This document shows, one piece after another, positions 14,738-22,584 of a stretch of 64,000 nucleotides of DNA (position 1 is its first letter; each line of letters starts with the position of its first letter). The stretch lies in the NCBI GenBank assembly GCA_004299485.1, contig SCQP01000001.1, positions 186,001 to 250,000 of the forward strand, in the 5' to 3' direction. A model generated the notes under the pieces. That model saw only the letters and a program-made list of their open reading frames with translations. It searched no databases and was not told where the DNA came from. Position numbers and translations under genes: made by a program. This DNA is from Acidobacteriota bacterium. Lineage in GTDB: Bacteria; Acidobacteriota; Terriglobia; Terriglobales; SCQP01.

Positions 14738-16978
14738 ATGACCAAACGCATTGCTACCGGCTTGGTGACGGGCCTGGCCGTCGCCGGCTTTTCCCTACTG
14801 GCACAGGCACAAGTGGTGCCTGCGCCCACACCGCAGGAACTGGCGCGCTGGAGCCAGGAAGCCACAGCGGTGACCATCACACGCGACAACTGGGGAATCG
14901 CGCACGTGCACGGCGCGACCGACGCCGAGGCGGTCTTTGGCATGGAATACGCCCAGGCCGAGGATGATTTCCATCGCGTTGAGACCAACTATATCAATGC
15001 GATAGGCGAGCTGGCGCAGGCCGAAGGGCCGTCGCAAATCTGGCGCGATCTGCGCATGAAGCTGTTCATGGACCCTGCGGCGCTAAAGCAGAAGTACGCC
15101 GCCAGCCCGGCGTGGCTGCAAAAGCTCGACGACGCCTTTGCCGACGGCCTGAATTACTACCTGTACACGCACCCGGAGGTGCATCCGCGCGTGATTCACC
15201 GCTTTTACCCCTGGATGGCCTATGCCTTCAGCGAAGGCAGCATCGGCGGCGATATCGAACGCGCCAGCCTGCACTCGATTGCCGCGTTTTACGGGACCCA
15301 ACCGGGCGGCATCGATCCGGCGGCGCCACGCTTCGCCGAAAATTTTTTACCTCCGCATCCCGGAGGGTCGAACGGCATCGCCATCGCACCCAGGAACACG
15401 CTTGACCACCACGCCATCCTGGTGATCAACCCGCACACGTCGTTTTACTTTCGCTCGGAGCTGCAAATGTCGAGCGACCAGGGGCTCGATGCCTACGGCG
15501 CGGTGACCTGGGGACAGTTTTTCGTCTACCAGGGCTTCAATACGCGCTTGGGCTGGATGCACACCTCGGCAGAAACCACCAACAATATTGATTTCTATCT
15601 GGAGACCGTCAGCAAGCGCGGCGATCACTACGTCTACAAGTACGGCAATCAGGAGTTACCGGTGACGCAGCGGGTCATCGAAATTCCCTACAAAACCGCG
15701 CACGGCATGGCGGTGCGACGCTTCACGGCCTACTGGACGCGGCACGGGCCGGTGATTGGCGAAGTCAATGGCAAGTGGGAAACGATCCGGCTGATGCAGC
15801 GGCCGACACGGGCGCTGGAACAGGACTTTCTGCGCACCAAGGCGCTCAACTTCCAGCAGTTTCAGAAGACGATGGAGCTGCACACGAACTCCAGCAACAA
15901 CACCATCTACGCCGACGCGGACGGCAACATCGCCTACTGGGATTCGGATTTCATTCCGCGCCGCGATTCCAACTTCGACTGGCAGCAGCCGGTGGATGGC
16001 AGCAATCCGGCGACCGAATGGCACGGCGTGCTGTCGCTCCAGGAAACGCCGCATCTGTTCGATCCGGGCACCGGCTGGCTGTATAACTCGAACAACTGGC
16101 CCTGGTCGGCGGCCGGGCCGGACAGCCCGAAAAAAGCCGATTACGCGCCTTACGTCGATTACGCCCGCTACGAAAGCATGCGCGGCCTGCATGCGCTGCG
16201 GGTGCTGACCGGCATTCACGATGAAACCGTCGCCAGCGTCATCCAGACCATCGACTTTGACAGCTACCAGCCCTGGTTTGCGCGCACCATTCCGACGCTG
16301 CTGAAAGACTACGATGCGCTACCGGCAACGGATCCGCTGAAGGCGAAGCTGGCGGGACCGATCGCCGAGCTGCGGCACTGGAGTTACCGCTGGGGCGCGG
16401 ACTCGATCCCGACTTCAATTGCCGTTTATTGGGGCCGGGCGATGTACCGGTTGACGGGAAGCGAGGCGCGGGCGCGGTTTGAGGACGACTCCACCTACGT
16501 GCAGCACAGCGCCAAGCCGGAGCAATTGCTGCAAGGCCTGTCGCAGGCGGTCGATCGGCTCACCCGCAACTGGGGCACGTATCAGGTGCCGTGGGGCAAG
16601 ATCAATGTCTTCCAGCGACTGGATGATTCCATCCATCATCCCCGGTTTGACGATTCCCTCCCCGGCACGCCGGTCATGTTCACCACGGCCACCTGGGGAT
16701 CGCTGGCCTCATTTGCACCCTGCCGCGGCTTGACCACCAAGCGCATTTACGGCTGCAGCGGCAACAGCTTTGTCGCGGTGATCGACTTCGGCCCCAAGGT
16801 CACGGCCCGCGCGATCACGGCCGGCGGCGAGAGCGGCCATCCCGGCAATCCGCACTTCAAGGACGAAGCCGAGCGCTACGCCACCGGCAACTTGCGGACG
16901 GTGTATTTCTTTCCGGCGCAGCTCAAGGGGCACACGGAGCGCGTTTACCACCCCGGCGAAAAGCCCGCCTACGAATGA
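14738..16978 (+). CDS. penicillin acylase family hydrolase (Ntn)
   Basis: A 746-residue exported protein of the penicillin-acylase (S45) family. ATG 14738 directly precedes the signal peptide (MTKRIATGLVTGLAVAGFSL, then LAQAQ). The alpha part includes NWGIAHVHGATDAEAVFGME. The autocatalytic cut is expected before Ser211 in PGGSNGIAIAP, giving the new N-terminal nucleophile of the beta chain. Downstream family segments include VYQGFNTRLGWMHTSAETTN and WTRHGPV. Relatives hydrolyse penicillins, acyl-homoserine lactones or other N-acyl amides, and the actual substrate is not readable. Its stop overlaps the start of the next gene (ATGA), so the two are translationally coupled. Confidence 0.9.
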   Translation: MTKRIATGLVTGLAVAGFSLLAQAQVVPAPTPQELARWSQEATAVTITRDNWGIAHVHGATDAEAVFGMEYAQAEDDFHRVETNYINAIGELAQAEGPSQIWRDLRMKLFMDPAALKQKYAASPAWLQKLDDAFADGLNYYLYTHPEVHPRVIHRFYPWMAYAFSEGSIGGDIERASLHSIAAFYGTQPGGIDPAAPRFAENFLPPHPGGSNGIAIAPRNTLDHHAILVINPHTSFYFRSELQMSSDQGLDAYGAVTWGQFFVYQGFNTRLGWMHTSAETTNNIDFYLETVSKRGDHYVYKYGNQELPVTQRVIEIPYKTAHGMAVRRFTAYWTRHGPVIGEVNGKWETIRLMQRPTRALEQDFLRTKALNFQQFQKTMELHTNSSNNTIYADADGNIAYWDSDFIPRRDSNFDWQQPVDGSNPATEWHGVLSLQETPHLFDPGTGWLYNSNNWPWSAAGPDSPKKADYAPYVDYARYESMRGLHALRVLTGIHDETVASVIQTIDFDSYQPWFARTIPTLLKDYDALPATDPLKAKLAGPIAELRHWSYRWGADSIPTSIAVYWGRAMYRLTGSEARARFEDDSTYVQHSAKPEQLLQGLSQAVDRLTRNWGTYQVPWGKINVFQRLDDSIHHPRFDDSLPGTPVMFTTATWGSLASFAPCRGLTTKRIYGCSGNSFVAVIDFGPKVTARAITAGGESGHPGNPHFKDEAERYATGNLRTVYFFPAQLKGHTERVYHPGEKPAYE

Positions 16979-17946
16979 AACTACTGGCGATTGTACCGGA
17001 TGAACTTCCGTCGCTACGGCTGCTGCGGCCCCTGCGCCGGGAGGGCGTCGAGATCGCTGTCGGCCATACGCCGGAAGTGATCGCGCGGGAAGCGCCGGGC
17101 TCAGAAGTCATTTTGTACTCGTCGCTGGCGGGAGGGACCCCGCCGTTTTCGGAGGTGTGGCCACACACGGGGCCAGGCTTGAAGTGGGTGCATTCGTTTG
17201 AAGCCGGACTCGACCGGCTGCTTACGCCGGAACTCATCGCCAGCCCCGTGATGGTATCGAACGCGCGCGGGGCGTATGCGCCCCCTCTCGCCGAGTTTGC
17301 CGTCTACGGCATCCTGTTTTTTTACAAGCAGACGCGACGGATGCTGGCGCAACAGCAGGCGCACCGCTGGGAGCAATTTGAAGTCGAGAGCCTGGCCGGC
17401 AAAGTCATGGCGGTAGTGGGCTACGGCGGCGTGGGTAGCGCCTGCGCCCAAGCAGCGCGCCGGCTGGGCATGCGTATTCACGCCCTGCGGCGGCATCCGG
17501 AACGGAAAGAGCGGGGAGTCGAGCGCTTCTTTGCGCCCGAGGACCTGCTGCCGATGCTGCGCGGCGCCGACGTTGTGCTGGCAGCGCTGCCGCTGACGCC
17601 GGCAACGCGGCACTGGCTCAATGCCGAGGCGTTCGCCGCGATGAAGCCGTCGGCAATATTCATCAACCTCGGCCGCGGACCGGTGGTCGATGAAGCGGCG
17701 CTGGTTGAGGCCCTGCGGCGGGGCCAGATTGCCGGGGCGGCACTCGACGTCTTCGAGCACGAGCCGCTGGCCGCCGACAGCCCGCTCTGGGCGATGGAGA
17801 ACGTGCTGCTCTCGCCGCACTCGACCGACCGCACGGTCTCGCCGCACTGGACCGACGTGGGAATGCGCTGCTTTCTCCAGAATTGGCGCTGCTACCGCAA
17901 AGGCGTGCCGCTGCTTACGCGAGTGGACAAAGCCGCCGGCTATTAG
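16975..17946 (+). CDS. D-2-hydroxyacid dehydrogenase family protein
   Basis: The 323-residue protein has the D-isomer 2-hydroxyacid dehydrogenase layout. A Rossmann motif VVGYGGVGSACAQAARRLG (near 145) is followed by NLGRGPVVDEAALVEAL with the substrate-binding Arg. ALDVFEHEPL and LLSPHSTD hold the remaining catalytic-site positions, with His in SPHS. It would reduce a 2-keto acid with NAD(P)H. Its start codon overlaps the acylase stop by four bases, suggesting a joint role, perhaps on the product of acyl-amide hydrolysis. The gene end is convergent with the S8 peptidase and overlaps it by four bases. Confidence 0.87.
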   Translation: MKLLAIVPDELPSLRLLRPLRREGVEIAVGHTPEVIAREAPGSEVILYSSLAGGTPPFSEVWPHTGPGLKWVHSFEAGLDRLLTPELIASPVMVSNARGAYAPPLAEFAVYGILFFYKQTRRMLAQQQAHRWEQFEVESLAGKVMAVVGYGGVGSACAQAARRLGMRIHALRRHPERKERGVERFFAPEDLLPMLRGADVVLAALPLTPATRHWLNAEAFAAMKPSAIFINLGRGPVVDEAALVEALRRGQIAGAALDVFEHEPLAADSPLWAMENVLLSPHSTDRTVSPHWTDVGMRCFLQNWRCYRKGVPLLTRVDKAAGY

Positions 17947-19253
17947 TGAGCGAGCCGCAGGGCGCCCAGAATTTGGATCAAGCCGTGGCCCAGACTGCCA
18001 TCGGCATCGCCGGGAATGGCCGGGTCTGCGGTGCCCTCGATTTCGTTCACGATATCGGCACGCGATTGGCCGAGCTGGACCAGCAGCGCGGCCTCGCCGC
18101 TGACCAGGGCGGCGCTGAACGACGTTCCAGTCGATTCCGCCCAGATCAGGCCGAAGCCGGGGAAGGTGGTTAGCAGGCGCACGCCGGGCGCGGCCACATC
18201 GGCGTCCAGAATACCGGCTGGAGGGTCGTAGTTGGAAAAGCCGGCGCGCAGCAGCAGAGGATCGGCGAGGCAGGAAGCGGGCGCCCGCGTACCGCAGCCA
18301 TCGATGGCGCCAACGCTCAACACGCCGGGCAGTGCGGCAGGATAGAACGGAGCATCGGTAGCGGAATTGCCGGCCGCAGTCACAACCACAATGCCGTGAG
18401 CCTGCGCGGCCGCCACGGCAGCTTCAATGACCGCATAACGCTGCGGGCTGGTGAAGCTCAGGTTGATTACATTTGCATGCCGGGCGATGGCGTAACGTAT
18501 GGCTGCGGCAATCGCAGCGGGTGTGGCTCGTCCGTTCGGCCCGAAGGCATTGATGGGCAGGATTTTTGCCTGAGGTGCGACGAGGTGAATCAGACCGGCC
18601 GCCGCAGTGCCATGGCCAAAGCCGGGTTCACACTTCTCCAGCCTGGTCATGAGTGCCAGGACTTCACCGGTCGAATCCTGATCAGAATCGAAAGGCTCGG
18701 TAATGCCATTGAGGATGATGTTGGCCTTGAGCGGAGCGGGTTGAATAAACGGACAGGTGCCGGAGCTGGCAATAGCCTTCAAAACGCCGCCCAGCGGCTG
18801 ACCGTTGGGTGCCAGTTCGGACCAGGCGGACCAGTTCGCCGAGTTGTCGTAAAAGTTCCAGCCTTGGGAACCCAGCAGAGCGCCGTTTAGGGCGGGGTTA
18901 AATGGATCGACACCGTTGTCGATCAGGGCGACGATGACGCCTGCGCCTGTAGCGGTTTGCCATGCGGCTTCCCCGGCGGCGATCTGCGAGCCCAGGGACT
19001 GTTTGAGGTAGGCCGAAGGCACCGAAACACCGTAAAACTCGGCGTCAAGTCGCAGCGGTGCCAGGGCGCCGGTCCGCGGCGGGATGGCCAGCGCCGCCGA
19101 GGCCAGAGCCAGACAGATCACTCCAATCCAGGTCGTCCGGCGGCAGCATGGAGGAGCCCTGAGCGTCAGCGGGCGGACCCTGCCGGAAATCGAAGCCCGC
19201 ACTCCAAGCGACCAACGGGAGCGACCAGGGCAAATAGTGGCGAGCCACCTCAT
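17943..19253 (-). CDS. S8 family serine peptidase (subtilisin-like)
   Basis: The subtilase triad is complete. Asp is in VIVALIDNGVDPFNP, His in GFGHGTAAAGLI, Ser in GTSFSAALVSGEAALL, and the oxyanion Asn is in VVVTAAGNSATDAPF. A hydrophobic export segment (CCRRTTWIGVICLALASAALA) precedes the catalytic domain. The start is uncertain. ATG 19253 overlaps the threonine aldolase stop (ATGA), but then the first ~37 codons are the dispersed repeat (copy B). GTG 19202, inside the repeat, and GTG 19121 are alternatives. With any start the repeat lies in the 5' part of this gene. No long propeptide domain is evident. Likely secreted. Confidence 0.85.
   Translation of the reverse strand: MRWLATICPGRSRWSLGVRASISGRVRPLTLRAPPCCRRTTWIGVICLALASAALAIPPRTGALAPLRLDAEFYGVSVPSAYLKQSLGSQIAAGEAAWQTATGAGVIVALIDNGVDPFNPALNGALLGSQGWNFYDNSANWSAWSELAPNGQPLGGVLKAIASSGTCPFIQPAPLKANIILNGITEPFDSDQDSTGEVLALMTRLEKCEPGFGHGTAAAGLIHLVAPQAKILPINAFGPNGRATPAAIAAAIRYAIARHANVINLSFTSPQRYAVIEAAVAAAQAHGIVVVTAAGNSATDAPFYPAALPGVLSVGAIDGCGTRAPASCLADPLLLRAGFSNYDPPAGILDADVAAPGVRLLTTFPGFGLIWAESTGTSFSAALVSGEAALLVQLGQSRADIVNEIEGTADPAIPGDADGSLGHGLIQILGALRLAH
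19139..19248 (-). repeat. dispersed GTGGCTCGCCAC repeat, copy B (complete)
   Basis: In minus orientation it starts one base after the stop codon of the threonine aldolase gene and runs about 110 bp to CTGCCGCC. It contains both GGTCGCT units, CTTGGAG with CTCCATG (one mismatch in the pairing), and GCGGGC with GCCCGC. It ends at the export segment of the S8 peptidase, whose start is probably inside it. Confidence 0.9.
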
Positions 19254-20353
19254 TCGCGCTCGATTACCGCCCGGAGGGCAAACAAAGCCTCCTGGCATTG
19301 CGCCTCGTCGACGTCCCGATGGGTGACAAAGCGGATATGAGTAGGATCGAGCGCGCTGGCCAAAACGTTGCGGTCGCCCAGATTCTCGACGACGTGAGCC
19401 GCAGAAAACTCCGTTTGGCCAACGTCAAAGATGACGATGTTGGTGGCGACTTCGGGCGGATCGAGGCGCAGGCCGGTGATGGTGGGGATTTCTTTGGCCA
19501 AAAGTTGGGCGTTGCGATGGTCCTCCGCCAGGCGATCCGGGCCTTTTTCGAGTGCGACTAATCCGGCGGCGGCCAGTACGCCCGCCTGCCGCATACCGCC
19601 GCCGAGCATTTTGCGTACGCTGCGGGCGCGAGCGACGAACTCCGCACTGCCGAGCAGCATCGAGCCTACCGGCGCGCCCAGCCCTTTAGACAAGCAGAAC
19701 ATCACGGAATCAAACGGGGCGGACAATTCGGCCACCGATACGTCCAGCGCCGTTGCCGCGTTGAAGATGCGGGCGCCGTCCAGGTGCGTAGCTACGCCCA
19801 GCTTGCGCAGCTCGCCGCACAAGTGCTTCGACACCTCAGGCTTGGTGACCACGCCACCGGCAAAGTTGTGCGTATTCTCAACGACCACAAGGCCAGTCTG
19901 CGCATGGTTCTGAGGGTCGTCCAGGCGCAACGCGGGCTGCACTAAATCCCAGGGCATGCGGCCGCTGCCGGAGGTGACCGGACGGAAGATGCATCCGGAA
20001 AACGCCGCCGCCATGGCCATCTCAACGTTATAGGTGTGCGACTTGGCTTCGCAAATGATTTCCTGGCCTGGCCGGGTATGCACGTGAATGGCGATCTGGT
20101 TCGCCATGGTGCCGCTGGGCACGAAGACGGCGGCTTCGCGCTGAAAAATTGCCACCGCCTGCGCTTCGAGGCGGTTGACGGTGGGGTCTTCGCCGTAAAC
20201 ATCGTCGCCAACTTCGGCGGCCATCATGGCGCGGCGCATTTCCGGCGTGGGGCGGGTAACGGTGTCGCTGCGCAGGTCGACGGCGGCATGCACACCGCGG
20301 CCTTCCATCTCTGCGACAGCAGTCATGCCTTTGGGGGTGAAGCGTCCGCGCAT
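19250..20353 (-). CDS. L-threonine aldolase family protein
   Basis: A 367-residue PLP-dependent fold-type I enzyme of the threonine aldolase/beta-eliminating lyase family. DLRSDTVTRPTPEMRRAM opens the enzyme and EVGDDVYGEDPTVNRLE follows. THLDGARIFNAA carries the cofactor Asp/Arg, and the PLP lysine lies in FCLSKGLGAPVGSML. It should split L-threonine (or allo-threonine) into glycine and acetaldehyde. Three in-frame Met (at 20353, 20326 and 20305) could start it; family alignment begins only near VDLRSD, so the first ~25 residues are doubtful. Gap to hemW upstream is 39 bp and contains a heptamer repeat. Confidence 0.9.
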   Translation of the reverse strand: MRGRFTPKGMTAVAEMEGRGVHAAVDLRSDTVTRPTPEMRRAMMAAEVGDDVYGEDPTVNRLEAQAVAIFQREAAVFVPSGTMANQIAIHVHTRPGQEIICEAKSHTYNVEMAMAAAFSGCIFRPVTSGSGRMPWDLVQPALRLDDPQNHAQTGLVVVENTHNFAGGVVTKPEVSKHLCGELRKLGVATHLDGARIFNAATALDVSVAELSAPFDSVMFCLSKGLGAPVGSMLLGSAEFVARARSVRKMLGGGMRQAGVLAAAGLVALEKGPDRLAEDHRNAQLLAKEIPTITGLRLDPPEVATNIVIFDVGQTEFSAAHVVENLGDRNVLASALDPTHIRFVTHRDVDEAQCQEALFALRAVIERE

Positions 20354-20363
20354 GAGTTCAAGT

Positions 20364-20391
20364 TTACAGCTTACAGTTCACAGTTCACAGT
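20364..20391 (+). repeat. heptamer tandem repeat, four units
   Basis: TTACAGC, TTACAGT, TCACAGT, TCACAGT fill the 39-bp gap between hemW (stop at 20393) and the threonine aldolase start. The core TTACAG recurs at 22565-22584. Confidence 0.8.
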
Positions 20392-20392
20392 C

Positions 20393-21532
20393 TCACGGGA
20401 CGACGACGGGTTCGAGGAATTCGGCGAGGACGCGATTGGAGAGCATGCGGCCGCGCGCTGTCAGTGCAATGTTGCTGCCGGTGCGTCGCAGCAAGCCGGA
20501 GGCGACCAACGCCGGAACGGCGGCGGCTTGGGGATCGTCTTCGCGCAAGGCGACGCCGGCGGTGCGGCGCAGGCCGAGAAAGTAGTATTCCTCGCGGGCA
20601 GCGGCGTCGGTCAATGCGGTTGCAGGCGTGCGCGGCAGGCGTCCGGCGCGCAAGGGTTCGCAATAGGCGGTGAGCGTGTCGGGGTTGGCGAAGCGGCGAT
20701 TGGCGATGAACGAATGCGCATCGAGGCCGCAACCGAGATAGGGTTGCCGCAACCAGTAGCCCTCGTTGTGGCGGGACGCGAAGCCGGGACGGGCGAAGTT
20801 GGAAATTTCATACTGCTGCACGCCGGCCGCCGTAAGCTGATCGCAGGCCCACTCGTAGTTGTCGGCAATAAGATCGTCGTCAGGCACAAAATGGGCGTGG
20901 TAACGTTCGCCGCCGGCCAGCAGCTCGTGGCCGAGGCGGCTGTCATCATCGACTTCGAGCATGTAGACCGAAAGATGCGGCACGCCGGTGTCCAGGGCGC
21001 GCTCGACCGAGATGCGCCAGGATTCTGCAGTTTGGTGGGGCAAACCGGCAATCAGGTCGAGGTTGAGGTTGCGGATGCCGGTGGCGCGGGCACGGGTGAT
21101 GTCGCTGTCGCTCGCCTCGGCACGATGCAGGCGCCCGACGGCGCGCAGCTCGGCATCGTGATAGGATTGCGCGCCGAGACTGAGACGGTTCACGCCGCAG
21201 GCAGCCAGCAGGTCGAGGCGCTCGGCGTTGAGCGTGCCGGGTGCGGCCTCAACGGTGTGCTCGCAATCGGGCGCGAGCTGGAAGGTGCGCTGGATGGCGG
21301 CGATGACGCCGGCGAAGCCATCAGCCGGCAGCAGCGTGGGCGTGCCACCTCCCCAATAGATGGTGTCGACGGCTGCGCCCTCGAGGCCATCGGCGGCGGC
21401 GGCCAGCTCGATTTCGCGCGCCAGCAGCTCGCAGTATTCGCGATAGACCGCAACCGGATAGACCTGGCTGGCGAAGTTGCAGTAGCTGCACTTCGAGCGG
21501 CAAAACGGCACCGCGAGATACAGGCCCAGCAT
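20393..21532 (-). CDS. hemW: HemW-like radical SAM protein
   Basis: A 379-residue protein of the HemN/HemW group. The N-terminal PFCRSKCSYCNF is the CxxxCxxC cluster motif of radical SAM enzymes. DTIYWGGGTPTLLP, SLGAQSYHDAEL and NLDLIAGLPHQTAESW follow in family order, and the C-terminal winged-helix-like part ends at LAEFLEPVVVP. Length and the single N-terminal cluster motif fit HemW, a heme-binding putative heme chaperone, better than HemN, the coproporphyrinogen III dehydrogenase. It is 12 bases downstream of the lacD-like aldolase gene and probably co-transcribed. Confidence 0.9.
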   Translation of the reverse strand: MLGLYLAVPFCRSKCSYCNFASQVYPVAVYREYCELLAREIELAAAADGLEGAAVDTIYWGGGTPTLLPADGFAGVIAAIQRTFQLAPDCEHTVEAAPGTLNAERLDLLAACGVNRLSLGAQSYHDAELRAVGRLHRAEASDSDITRARATGIRNLNLDLIAGLPHQTAESWRISVERALDTGVPHLSVYMLEVDDDSRLGHELLAGGERYHAHFVPDDDLIADNYEWACDQLTAAGVQQYEISNFARPGFASRHNEGYWLRQPYLGCGLDAHSFIANRRFANPDTLTAYCEPLRAGRLPRTPATALTDAAAREEYYFLGLRRTAGVALREDDPQAAAVPALVASGLLRRTGSNIALTARGRMLSNRVLAEFLEPVVVP

Positions 21533-21544
21533 CGTCTCCTGCTT

Positions 21545-22555
21545 TCAGGCGAGCGCGGCTGCGGAAGAGGCGCCGTAGGCGGCGAACCAGGGCGTGGCGG
21601 CCTGCAAGCTGCGGTTGACGGCTTCGATATTGGCGCGGCCCTCGGTAGCCAGCCACTTCTCAAACGCGGCCAGGCCCTGCTTGCCGTAAATGGGGATGCC
21701 ATCTTTCCAGGTGGCGCGGCCACAGAGCACGCCATTGAACTTCACTCCGGCCTCGGCCGCCACTGCCAGGCTCTCGTTGAACTCAGCGTTGCTGACACCC
21801 GCGCTCAGGTAAATGAAAGGCTTGTGCGCGGCCCCGGCGGCAGCGCGGAAGTGGTCGGAGGCTTCGGCTTTGCTGTAGGCCGACGCGCCGGTGCAGGCGG
21901 CGGCGCCGGCAACGAATTTCATGTTCACGGGAATTTCCACCTTGAGCACGTCCACGGCGTAGATATCCTTGGTGAACTCGGCGATGCTGCCGCGCACGAC
22001 TTCCGGTTTCCTACGCGCGTACTCCAGGCCCTTTTCATCTCCGCCATCGGGATCGTAGCCGACGAACTCGAGGAAAAAGGGTATATCGTTGGCGCGGCAC
22101 TCAGCGCCGATGCGCTCGATAAAGGCATGCTTGATATCGTTGATGGGCGCCTTTTCCAGCGGCGTGTAATAGAGCAGCACCTTGATGCAATCGGCGCCGT
22201 CGGCCTTCAGGCGGCTGACCGAGCAGTGTGGCAGCAGATCAGGCAGACGGCCGGGCTGGGTATTGTCGTAGCCGCTCTGCTCGTAGGCGAGCAACAGGCC
22301 GGCATTTTTGGCGCGGCTCTTGGCCGCCGGCAGGCCATACTCGGGATCGAGCAGAATGGCGCTGGCATAGGGAGTGAGCGCCTTGCTGACGGCGACTTTG
22401 AATTCCTCCATCATCGCCGGCTGCGCCGGGCTGCCTTTTTCCTTGGCCAAAGCCTTTTGCAGACTGCCGCGCTGATCCATGGCGGTAGCGGCAATGACGC
22501 CGCGCGCATCGGAGACTGCATTCATGCCTTTGAGTTTTCCAGGAGTGAGTTTCAT
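21545..22555 (-). CDS. class I tagatose-1,6-bisphosphate aldolase (LacD-like)
   Basis: The 336-residue protein follows the LacD family: KLKGMNAVSDARGVIAATAM near the start, then AILLDPEYGLP, DCIKVLLYY (Schiff-base Lys region), PFFLEFVGYD and VDVLKVEIPVN, and a C-terminal VSNAEFNESL/GVLCGRATWKDG. It should cleave tagatose or fructose 1,6-bisphosphate. No other lac or galactose genes are present. Its neighbours (GH15 glucoamylase upstream) suggest general hexose metabolism, with this enzyme serving as a class I glycolytic aldolase. ATG 22555 is preferred over the TTG at 22564. Confidence 0.88.
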   Translation of the reverse strand: MKLTPGKLKGMNAVSDARGVIAATAMDQRGSLQKALAKEKGSPAQPAMMEEFKVAVSKALTPYASAILLDPEYGLPAAKSRAKNAGLLLAYEQSGYDNTQPGRLPDLLPHCSVSRLKADGADCIKVLLYYTPLEKAPINDIKHAFIERIGAECRANDIPFFLEFVGYDPDGGDEKGLEYARRKPEVVRGSIAEFTKDIYAVDVLKVEIPVNMKFVAGAAACTGASAYSKAEASDHFRAAAGAAHKPFIYLSAGVSNAEFNESLAVAAEAGVKFNGVLCGRATWKDGIPIYGKQGLAAFEKWLATEGRANIEAVNRSLQAATPWFAAYGASSAAALA

Positions 22556-22564
22556 AGGATTCAA

Positions 22565-22584
22565 GGTTACGGTTACAGGTTACA
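22565..22584 (+). repeat. GGTTACA heptamer repeat, three units
   Basis: GGTTAC, GGTTACA, GGTTACA run across the short gap between the GH15 gene (its stop at 22580-22582 lies inside the array) and the LacD-like gene. The shared core TTACAG links it to the array at 20364-20391. Confidence 0.7.

Noticed and set aside
15656-16219. Minus-strand frame within the acylase gene
   Set aside because: Shadow of the penicillin-acylase-type gene, with no family motif and no ribosome site.
20364-20391. Heptamer arrays considered as CRISPR repeats
   Set aside because: Units are only seven bases, contiguous and without spacers. No cas gene is present.
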